A stretch of 64,000 nucleotides of DNA. Origin: Pleodorina starrii. Lineage: Eukaryota > Chlorophyta > Chlorophyceae > Chlamydomonadales > Volvocaceae. Shown here in pieces: positions 50,936-61,174 of the stretch (its first letter is position 1; each line of letters starts with the position of its first letter). The stretch is taken from the NCBI GenBank assembly GCA_030267565.1, contig BRXU01000003.1, forward strand, positions 558,001 to 622,000, read 5' to 3'. A program made the translations under genes and the position numbers. The notes beneath the pieces were generated by a model. It saw only the letters and a list, made by a program, of their open reading frames with translations, had not been told where the DNA came from and searched no databases.

Positions 50936-52560
50936 ACACATTTCTTAATTGATTTGACGAAGTTTATAAGTCAGGCCGCATGCACAGCGATCTACGGCAA
51001 GTTGGGCGGGCAGGTGCGACGGCACTCCCCTGAAATTGTATCATGAGGTATAACGAAAAGATGCGGTTCGGCTCTCTCGGCTCGTATAACCAAGATTGAG
51101 CGGCCTTTTGCAAAAAGCCACAGCCCGCTGACGAATGATAGCGATGGAAACGAGATCATATGTACGGGGTACACCGGCCTAAAGGAAGGGGGTAGGATGA
51201 AGAGTCTGTCTAGCCTGTACGGCTAGCAACCCTAAAGGACGCAAGAGGTTTGGCGGGCCGTTCCATGCGCGAGAATCCACGTGTGTGTCTTGCTCACACG
51301 CCGCCAAGGGTTTCATCCCGGCTAGTTGTTTTAATGAAATTGGGGCTGTGGATGCATGGCACCAGAATGACTCCCAAGCTGGGGAAGATGAATCACGGCG
51401 GGATCAGATCGAAGTCCGTTGCGTTCGCTTCTTAGACTGCGTTGGCGAGGATAGGGGCCACATCGTTCTGTTCGGCCGCGATTAGCACACGCGATTACCG
51501 TGTCGCATTCTTCAACCACGCCTCGATGCACGCTTGTTCGTACCGCCCGTCCTGCTTGCCCTTGTCGTGGCTGTACGGATGTCCAGTTTTGGGGTGATTG
51601 TCAAGCAGCCGTTTCCTGCTTTCCCTCCACCACTGCCCGCAAGAGCCTTCCGGACAAGGTTGGCCATTGCCGGCTGCTCCACCGACTCCCGCCACCTCCC
51701 CTTCCTCCCTCCTTGGATCCCCGCAGGCTGTGCTGGGTGCGCGGCTTGAGAAACGAAGGAGCCATGGATCGCCTTCCCTGGAGGAGCGGGCTGCTGCGAC
51801 GTCCAAGGCAGCTGTCATGCGCATGGCGACATAGCGATATGGTCCGGCGTGTCCCCAAACTAAGGCCGGCTTGTTATCAAACGCAGCCATGCAAGGATTT
51901 GTTGCTGTCTGTGCTGATGGAATGCCGAGTCTTGACGACACCGTTGTCGTGCCACCGTCATGGGCCTTTGCCCCTGGATTCGATTGCGGGGCAGGGGGGA
52001 AGTCCAGGGGGGCATTTATGTCGAACGCATTCATGACACACGTGCCGCATGATGGTTAGGCAGCGTCAGTCCCTTTTTTTTTTGATCGAGCGGGCCTTAA
52101 AGTTTGTCGACAGCCTGCTGGTGGAAGACGTTACTGAGGCGGGATGCTTGCCGCGCCTCTTGCTTTGAATTACTTCCACATCGACTCTGTATGTCTTGTT
52201 GTAATATTGGCCGGGAATGCAACCTCACCGCGCGGCCCATTAACTTCATCCGCGTTTCGGTGCGATTGGGGGCATACAGCAGCAGTAGCAGCTTGGCAAA
52301 CGCACGCGGAGTGACGGTTCTCAGCGGCGAAGAAGTTTCAGGCGCTGAGTGTCGTGAGCTGCTGATGTTGAAGGCAACAAGCTTACAAGCGTCCTAGCCG
52401 CTAGGAACTCCCTCGGCGCGTGACCTTACAGCACCGGCGATAGCGGCAAACACGCACGTCGCAACGACTTAACCACCAACATATTGTCGTACCTATCCAG
52501 CTCACGCAACTCAACTACCCACTGATCTAATCGCTAATGCGGTACGGGCGTTCCAACACT
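50936..52560. other. Lower-GC right flank of the satellite
   Basis: Non-satellite sequence resumes abruptly after 50935 with an AT-richer stretch similar in composition, but not in sequence, to the left flank. Apart from one 179-codon open frame on the minus strand it shows no coding evidence. A run of ten T at about 52074-52083 is the only simple repeat of note. Confidence 0.5.
51495..52034 (-). CDS. Hypothetical 179-residue open reading frame
   Basis: An uninterrupted ATG-to-TAA frame of 179 codons in otherwise stop-rich DNA. I do not recognise the product. The C-terminal part (SHDKGKQDGRYEQACIEAW) is charged and looks more protein-like than the rest; the middle is Gly/Ala/Arg-rich. No signal peptide or membrane segment is evident. 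It may be a real small gene, an exon of a larger one, or a chance frame, since moderately GC-rich DNA yields such frames by chance. Confidence 0.22.
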   Translation of the reverse strand: MNAFDINAPLDFPPAPQSNPGAKAHDGGTTTVSSRLGIPSAQTATNPCMAAFDNKPALVWGHAGPYRYVAMRMTAALDVAAARSSREGDPWLLRFSSRAPSTACGDPRREEGEVAGVGGAAGNGQPCPEGSCGQWWRESRKRLLDNHPKTGHPYSHDKGKQDGRYEQACIEAWLKNATR

Positions 52561-53155
52561 AGAAATACCCAGCTTCCCGAAATCCCCAGCCTACCATGCC
52601 GTACCATATCATGCGCCCCATGCCATCGCCCGAAGTGGCCCCTGACCAGAACCGTCTTGCTGCGAAGGATGCTGACCGGCCCACAGTCACATTTCGTAAC
52701 AACTGCGAGACGCCGCACCCAGCCAGACTCTGCTTCCCAGGCGTGCCTCTTTCTCCTCCGGTCCCCCGCCCCAAGCTCACCCCAAACGTGCCCGGAAGCC
52801 TCTCCAGCCTTCGGAATCAATGTACGACGACAGGACGAGACCTCAGCCGTACGGCCGCATTGCAACTCGACATTGATCGCGTCGTCTCGCCCCCACGGGG
52901 ACTCAATCTATCGCCAAGGAAGAGCGCAGCACAGTGCGGCCAAGCACGCCGCCAACCCCTCCCTCCCTCCCTCCCTGGCGTCCACCTTCCGCAGCGCGCC
53001 TGCCTCGCGCAGCCTGCGCCAACCGCCGAGGCCAACTACCAACTACCAGGGCTATACCACTCGCCCACGCCTTGCCCAAGCGCAGCGCATCCGGAGCGCG
53101 GGGGAGCCTTCACCGCCCTCCGTGTGTGTCCAGAAACGCCGGCCCACCCGAGAGG

Positions 53156-53330
53156 GAGAGAGAGAGAGAGAGAGGGAGAGAGAGAGCGAGGGAGGATGGT
53201 GCCGCACCTGGTGCGGTGCGGTGCGGTGCGGTGCGGTCCCCCATACCCCAGAGCACGCCGGCCGGCACCCGCAGACGCCTCCCAACGTTTTGCAGACAGC
53301 AGCAGCAGCAGCAGCAGCAGCGGCAGCAAC
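53156..53330. repeat. (GA)n, GTGCG and (CAG)n simple repeats
   Basis: A GA run at about 53156-53188, a GTGCG pentamer run at about 53211-53237 and a CAG/CGG trinucleotide run at about 53297-53333 lie close together in the gene-poor region downstream of the AP2 gene. Confidence 0.8.
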
Positions 53331-54985
53331 CACAGCAGTAGCGGCAGCCACAGCCGTGGCCGCCCTCCGATGAGCCTAGTTAGGACCTAAGCACAACGAT
53401 GCCTCGGCACCAGCCCGGCCGCGAGCCCACAACCATCCCCACCCCTCACCCCGGTCAAACCAGTAAACCCCCATCTGCCTTCCCTTCCCTTCGTATCGAC
53501 CCATGGACCCACGGACGTACGGCGGCGCTACGTGAAGATTCAGCTGCGCGAGGAGCTGTCCCTCCCTCCATCCATCCATCCCTCCCTCCATCCATCCGGA
53601 TGTACGGACAAGGGACAAAAACAAAATCCGACCTAGGTGGAGCGTCCGTCTCGCCACCGGCCGGCCCAATATCACCGTTGGGAGCCCTGCAGCCATCGCA
53701 CCGCACCGTGTCGCGTCGCGTTGCATCAAATTAAAAGAACAGACGCAGATCCCATCGGGCGCAGCACTCAGCCCTCATCTGGCCATTGCGGCACGAATAT
53801 GCAGTTGTTGTTGTCGATCTTTGACAGGAGGCACGAAAAGCAGAGGGTTACGCAGCCCTCCACGCCTCACCCCAAAACCCCAAAACCCACCCCGTACCAC
53901 CTCGAGAACCGCCCATCCGCGCACCCGCCCCCAAAACAAACGCCGCCACCTCGCCTATTCGTCCCTCCTCCCCCGTCCCCCTTTGTGGTGTGGATCCCAC
54001 GTCGCCTCCACCCACCCCCCGCCCTCCCCCACCGCCCACTCAAAACCCCGCAGAGCCAGCCTTCGCCCACCCAGGTCGGTCATTGCGATCTTGCTGCGCA
54101 CTGAGCCCCCAGAGCCAACATGTCGCCACCCACACCACCACCGAGGGAGGGGGTTATCCACGTATAGGCCGGAGCCCGTCAACCGTAAAGTAACAGAAGA
54201 AGGCCGAAAGGGGGGGGCGCAGACGGCATCCTACCCTGACCGCCCTCCCCGGCGTTACCTTAACCGTTAAACCGCTGCGGTTCGTGTATTTCTTACCCCC
54301 CCTCCCCCCCGCTGCGAGATTCAACCGCGCCCAATCCCTCAAGGGTCCATCCCTTCCCCCACAAGCGCGAGACACAACATCATCATTCCTCGATTGAGTC
54401 GGCTGCAGCGACATCCAGCCAACGGACGCCGCCGCGCTAGCTCCGCACAGGTGCCCCGCTGTATGGAACGGCCGTGCCGGCGACTGCAGGCAGGCAGGCA
54501 GGCTAGACTGGACTCCTTGGGTCTCCAGAATGCGGACAATCGTGGTACCGTCGGCGCAGGACAGGACGGGACAGGGCAGGACAGGAGAGGAGAGGACAGG
54601 GCACAAGCGCGTGCGTGCGTGATACGGTGCATGACCGGACACACACACACACGTGCTTGCGTGCGTGTGTGCTTGCGCAGAAACGCGAGACCCTGCCTCC
54701 TTCCCTCCCTCCCTTCCAGGAGGATGGCAGGACGGACGGACGGACGGCGCCATCAGCGGACCCCTCTCCTCTTCCGCCACTCGACGGGCGCTGCCAATCA
54801 AGTCAACCAATCTGCCAACATCAAGGTCGGAGCCGATGCGAGAAGGCCCCTCCCCGGTCCCTGGTCCCTTTCCCCTTTCCCTCCCCCACCCTTTCCGCGA
54901 CCTCGGCTCGGGGACATCGAAAAGCAATCGGCCGAGGCACCTGGCCGGGCCCGCAAACGCCATTTGACGCGTATCAACGCATCAA

Positions 54986-55112
54986 CGGGCTTTAGGGTTT
55001 TGAAATGACCTGTTCGTAACGCATGCTGGCGGATGTGGTCTCTCCGGATGTGAGAGAGGGGGGAGCTGCCAGCCCTAAATCCTTAAAAACCTTAAAACTC
55101 TAAACCCGACCC
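54986..55112. repeat. Degenerate telomere-like motifs in inverted orientation
   Basis: GGCTTTAGGGTTTTGAAATG at about 54986-55005 and, on the other side of about 70 bp, a cluster of CCCTAAA / CCTTAAAA / CTCTAAACCC units at about 55074-55110. They resemble the TTTAGGG and TTTTAGGG telomere repeats of plants and green algae, but units are irregular and few. Confidence 0.4.
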
Positions 55113-55941
55113 CGGACACCGGCCCCGACGGACCTCTCTCTCTCCGTCCCGCGCCCCAGTCCGAGCAGGGTCCCTCCTCCTCCTCCTCCTCCTCCTCCCT
55201 CCCCGTATGACTCCCACCAACCATATGATCCGAGTCAAGGGGTACACCCTCATATTAAACAAAAAAGCACCGCCCTGCACTGGTCCGCATCGCACCGCTC
55301 CGCACAGCACCGCTTCAGGAGATGTATCCAGCTCCCTCGCGCCTCCGCCCGTGTCCTGGGGCTGGGCTGGGCTGGGCTGTGAGCTCCTTCCCCTCCACCT
55401 CCACCTCCACAGCGCCCCCTTCATCCCCAACTCGACATACCTTCCCCCCACCCACCACCACCACTGACGACCCCGACAAAGCGCAGCACAGCACAGCCGC
55501 CGCGCGCGAGCATGCACGCACAACTACATTTTCTTCCAGGCCAGCCGAACCCAGCCCAGCCGAACCCAGCCCAGCCCAGTCCAGTCCGGGGCGCTCTGCC
55601 GCCACTCGCGGTCAATCGTCGCCGCAGTCACCTTCCTCCCCCCTCCCCCCTCCTCGTGTACCACTTTTCCCCCTTCAGCCCACAGCCAACCCCCCGCTCT
55701 CCTCTCTCTTCGGTCCCTCTCTCGTCCTCGTGGGGGGGGGAGGGAGGCTACACCGCCGCTGCCAACACGCGACACCGCGTGCCACCCCTCAACCTGCCGC
55801 CACCGGCTGCTCCATCCCTACCCCAGTCTGGCCAAGAGCGTACGCACGGCGGGCGAGCGGATGCCCCAACGGACGAACGAACGAACGGACCAACCACCAA
55901 ACATGGAAAAGAAGACGGACTCTGACCAGCCGCAGCGGCCG

Positions 55942-56218
55942 CTACCGCCTGCCCGTGAAAAACGCCAGGTTGCGGATGACGTCATCCAGACCGCCGCCGC
56001 CGCCGCCGCCACCACCGCCGCCGCCGCCAGAGCCGCCGTCCGGCGCGCCGCCGCCCTCTCCCGCCACCTTCTTGATCGCCTGCGTAAGCTCCGCAAACTT
56101 TTGATAGTAAAGCTCCGTTTGATCAGAACCACCACCACCACCGCCTGCCTCAGGCGGCCCCCCGTGTGCTGCTGCTGTGCCGTGATGTTGGTGCTGCTGC
56201 GCCGAAGGGTGATGCTGC

Positions 56219-56250
<32 letters not shown>

Positions 56251-56579
56251 TGGGTGATGGTGGTGGTGCTGGGAGTGGGTTGAGGGGTGCAGGCCGCTGC
56301 CGCTGCCGCTGCCCGGAGGCAGGCCAGCGGCGCCGCCGCCGAGGTGGCCCCCCGGAGGCTGCAGCGCGCCGCCGCCGCCACCGCCGCCGCCACCCCCACC
56401 CGGCCCGCCGCCCTGGTGGTGGTGTTGCTGTTGCTGCTGGTGACCGTGGTTTGCCTGCTGATGCTGCTGATGGTGGTGGTGGTGGTGGCTGGCGCCGCCG
56501 GCGCCGCTACCGCCGAAGCCCGGCGCCGCCGGTCCGTGGCCGTGCGCCTGCCCCAGCATCGCCGCCCCCGCCGCGCCGC

Positions 56580-56611
<32 letters not shown>

Positions 56612-59600
56612 CTCGGCGCATGGCGACGGCCTGGCGGGTACGGACCCGGCGTGGCCTGCGGCTGACCGTAGGGCGGGTACGGCGCGTGTTGGCCGTGCGG
56701 GTCGGAATCTGGATGGGGGCCACCACCACCACCGCCACCACCGCCACCACCACCACCACCCCCAGCGGTGGCGGTGGCGGCTCCCCGTCCGGCTGGGTAT
56801 CCGTGGGCGGTGTGGCCCCCGAGCGCTCCAGGGGCGGGGTGGCCCGACAGACTGCGCAATCGGACGACGTCATGCGGTGGCGGCGGCAGTGGCAGCGCAT
56901 CCGCCGGCTCGTCTGCGGGTTGAGCGGATTTTGTGGAGTGTGGGACATTACACATGAAGGGGGGTAATAGAAAACGGCCCGGGACGAGGGAATACAACGC
57001 AGTTACCTGGGAAGCGGGAGTGATATGCTCCTTTATATAACAATGAGTTAGGGGGAGAGCGGGGGTAAGAGAGGAGATACTACGGTACCGCAGCGAAGGA
57101 ACAGAGACGGCGTCAGCGAAGGGACCCACGGGTAGATCCACAGCTAGAATTTTGACCTGGATCCAGATCCCCAGATCCCCAGATCCAGATCCAAATCACA
57201 TCCGCTCACCTCCGTACTCAGGCTGCACGCCGGCCGCATGGCTTTGGCTCGGGTGGTGGTGGGGGGGGTGGTGATGATGCGCCGCCGCTCGCAGCGCGCC
57301 CGGCCCGGCGCCGCCGCCGCCGCCGCCGGACGAGCCGCCAACGCCGCCGGCGCCGCCCCCGCTGCGCGAGTACGGCACCCGCGACGGCGGCGGCATCACG
57401 CCATGCGACGGGTGTCCGTACATGTGCATGTGAGGATGCGGCGGCACGCCATAGTACGGCACAGCGTACGGATGGCCGGCCGCCGCCGCCATCTCCTCCT
57501 CTTCCTCGACGGCGTAGTAACCACCGTCGTACGCATAGTACGGATCGCCGTTGGCATCCGTATAGTACGCGGGGTGCCCCGGGTGGCCCGGCGGCAGGAG
57601 TACACCGCCGTGGGCATGGCCGTACGGAACACCGTACGGAGCAGGGCCGTACGCGTCCATGGCGTCCATGGCGTCGGGCGGGTAGCCGCCGGGCATGACC
57701 CGCGGGTCATATCCGGGCAGCATGTGTCCAGCGGGGTGTCCAACGCCTGGTCGTACGTACGACAATGACATCAGCAACAGCGACCCACAGGTCAACACGG
57801 TGGGGGAGGAGGGAGCATACACACATACACACAGCGAGAGTGAGAGGGAGAGCGAGACATACCCAGCAAGACGTTGGGCCCTCCCCACAACAGTCAGTCC
57901 ACCCCCCACCCCCCCGACTCACCGCGAGCGCCCTGCACAGGCTCCGGCCCCTCCCCCGGCCCCTCCCCCGCTTCGTATCCGCCGCCGCCGCCGCCCACCA
58001 AAGAAGACGCCGCAGCCGCCCCGGACGCCGCACCCGCCGGCGGCGGGTGCCCGCCGCCGCCGTGGCCGTACGGCCCGGGGCCGTACGCCGCCGCCGCGGC
58101 GGCGGCGGCGGTACCGCCGCCGCTGTGGGGGTGCGGGTGCGCGTGCGCCGCCCTGGCACCGCCGGCGCTGCCGGCGCCTCCGCGGCTGTGTGGGTGGTGG
58201 GGCGGGGCGCCCAGCACGGGGGCCGCAGCGGCGTAACGCCCACCGCCACCACTCGCCAGAGATAGCCGCTTGGGTGGCGGCGGCACAAGGGCCCCGTCCG
58301 GGTACGACCACGCGGCCGAGTGACCGCCGCCGCCGCCGCCGCCGCCGGCGGAGGGCAACCGCGGCGGGGCGCCGCCGCCACCGCCTGACGCGCGCGTCCT
58401 GTGTTTCGGGTACACGGGGACCATCCGGGAACGCAACGGAATGAACTTTGGGTTCGGAAGTCTTAAGGGGGTTGAGGGCTGGAGGAGGACCTGAAGGGGA
58501 ATCAGACGTCAGACGAGATTTCAGACGCCTGGGAAGCGTCTCCGGAGCTCTAGGAGCTCGTTGTAGGGGTGTGTAGCCAGGTGGTCAGGTGTGTAGCAAG
58601 GTGGTCAGGTGGGGGGCGCTGTGTCTACTGATGGGGATGTGTCATATGAGTGCAAAGTGGGAGGGAGGTCCTCACTCACTCACCCGGGCGGGTATCGCGG
58701 GTTGACGCCGCCGGGCAAGTGTCCGCCGCCGCCCGGCCCCGGGTACAGCGAACCGCCACCGTACGGGTACGGATAGCCACCGCCAGGCCCCGCCGCCGCT
58801 GCCGCACCGCCACTGTTTCCGTACATGTCGTACCCATACTCGGCTCCCATGGACCCCTGCGAGGCGTGGCGCGCGCCGGCGCCGCCCCGCGGCGGTGGCG
58901 GCGTCGGGCCACTGCCTTCCGCCCCTCCTCCTCCCACGGGGCCGCTGCTGCTCCCCGCCGCCAGCGCCGCCGCCACCCCCGCCAACGCCACCAGCGGATC
59001 GTGCGACTTGCCGCCGTCAGGCCCGCCCTGCGCCGGCCCGCCGCCGCCGCCGCCGCCGGGACCGGCGGCGTCGCCGCCGCCGCCCAAGTGGCCACCGGGC
59101 CCGTGCCCGGCCGCGGCGGCGCCGCCGCGGCCGCCGCCGCCGCCGCCGCCCGGCGGCGCGCCGGCGGCGCTGCCGCGCCCTACCGCGACGGGGCCGTTGG
59201 ATTCCGCACCGGCGGCGGCCGTCGCCCCGTGGCGCCCTCGGTACGCGGCCCTCGAGTGTAGGCCCCCCCCTGCTGCCGCCGCCGCCGCCCCGGCACCCCC
59301 CGTCGGCAGCAACACGCCGTCCGGGCTCAGGGCGCCGCCGGGGCCCATCCCGGCATCCGACCGAGCGCCGGGAGGTAGCCGCGAGTGGGGCGGCAGCCCA
59401 GGGCCGGCATGGGGCGGGTACGGCGGCGGCGGGCCGTACGGCGGCCCGGCCTCAGGATCATCCTCGTAGGCATAGTACACAGGGTACGGCGGATAGCGGT
59501 ACGGCCCGTGGGGCTCGTACACGATCGGCACGCCGTCCTCGTCGTAGCCAGCAAAGGTCCCATGATACGGCCAGTAGGCGTACGTGTACGGCACGCCGTG

Positions 59601-61131
59601 CTCGTCCACTTCGTCGTACTCGGCCATCGTTTCCATGCCCGGGTGGTGTGGATGCATGCCGGGCGGGTAGCCAGCCAGATGTGGCGGCGGCGGCGCCATA
59701 CGGTACGGCATACCACCGGTCGTGTACATCTCCTCCTCCTCAGCGGCGGCTGCAGCGACGTCGTGGGGGTGCAGCGCACCGTACGGCGGTGGCGCGCCGT
59801 ACGCCCCTCCGCCGTACTCGATGGGGTGAATCGTCGGCGGGCCGTACGGCGGGCCGTGAGGATCGTGCGGCGGCCCGTGGGACCACATGTGGGGCGGCGG
59901 GCCGTACGGACCGTCGGCGTCGGACGGATACCCGGCGGCGGCGCCGCCGCGGCGGCCGCCGCCGCCATGCCCTTCGCGCGCCGCCGCCGCCGCCGCCACC
60001 ACCAGCTGGCCCCCATCGGACGACGTCGCGACCTGATCCTGCGGACCATCCATGTCGTTGTTGTCGCCGCCGGGGCCCGGCCCCTGGCCGCCTGCCGCCG
60101 CCGCCGCCGCCGCCGCGGCGGCGGCTGCGGCGTCACTCGGTACGACTGCCAGCGCCATGTTGTGGTGTTGCTGCTGCTGCTGCATGTGCTCCGCCTGCGC
60201 ATTAGCTCCCGCCGCCGCCGCCGCTGCCACCAGGTCCGCAGATACCGCCACCGGCCCGCCCAACGGCTGCGCCGAGCCACCCGCCGCCGTACTGACGGAG
60301 CCGCCAGCGGACATGGTCGGGCCAGCGGGCGCGCCCTTGGGCGCCGCCGCCGGCGGCGGCGCTGCCGGCGCGGCGCCGCCGCCGCCGCCGGCTCCGCCGG
60401 CGGCCGCCGCCCCGGGGTGTCCGCTGGGCAAGGGCGGCCGGATGGTGGGGATGGTGGGCCCACCGGGGCCCTGTCCCGGCGGTCCTGCCGCCGCCTTGTT
60501 CTGGCGGCCGGCGGTGGCAGTGGGGTTGGCGGCGACGGCGGCGGCGGCCGCCGCCGCTGCCGCCGCATGTACGGCGGAGAGACTGTTGTTGGCGACGCTG
60601 TTGATGGCTGCGGCCGCCGCCGCCGCCGCCGCGGCATTTGCGTTGCCGGCCGCTGCCAGCCCCAGGCGGTTGGCGCCCGATCCCGCCGCCGCCGCCGCCG
60701 CCGCCGCTGGCGGCGGCGGTCCCTTTGATGTGCCCCGCGGCCTCGACGCTGCCGGCCCCGCCCCCATTCCCAGCCGACCCGGCTTATTGGGCACAGCGCG
60801 TGCGGCCATTTGCTGAGAAGGGGAAAAGGGAGAAGGCAGAAAGGGAGCGGACGAGCAGCCCAGGGCAACGGAATGTCGCTGTCTTGTCGACGTTCCATCG
60901 GAGACAAGACGTCGGTCGCATCTTCGAATGCCATCACATGCTGCTGCCGGTACCGGCGAATTTCTGCGCTTGGGCCCCTCGCCATGCCACCGCCCCCCCG
61001 TCCCCCCGCCCCACCTGTGCGACCTCCTCAGGTAACAGGTCCCACCGCACGTTGGGCATCGTCTCAGCGCCCTGAGGAGGAGGAGGCGGAGGAGGCGGAG
61101 GAGGAGGCACACATTGACACATACCACGTCA

Positions 61132-61174
<43 letters not shown>

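Larger units (their letters stand above)
52561..55941. other. Non-coding stretch downstream of the AP2 gene
   Basis: This 3.4-kb region lies 3' of the AP2-domain gene and should include its 3' untranslated region. Long frames occur on both strands but are low-complexity (Pro/Ser/Arg) and mutually overlapping. Simple repeats include GA near 53156-53188, CAG near 53297-53325, CCAT/CCTC near 53563-53597, CAGG and GGACA near 54487-54600, and GGGCT near 55358-55377. No protein family was recognised. Confidence 0.45.

Noticed and set aside
55818..58444. Arg-rich frames on both strands across the AP2 exons, e.g. minus 55818-56948 and plus 57695-58444
   Set aside because: They are alternate-frame readings of GC-rich low-complexity exons, ignore the splice sites, and lack domains.
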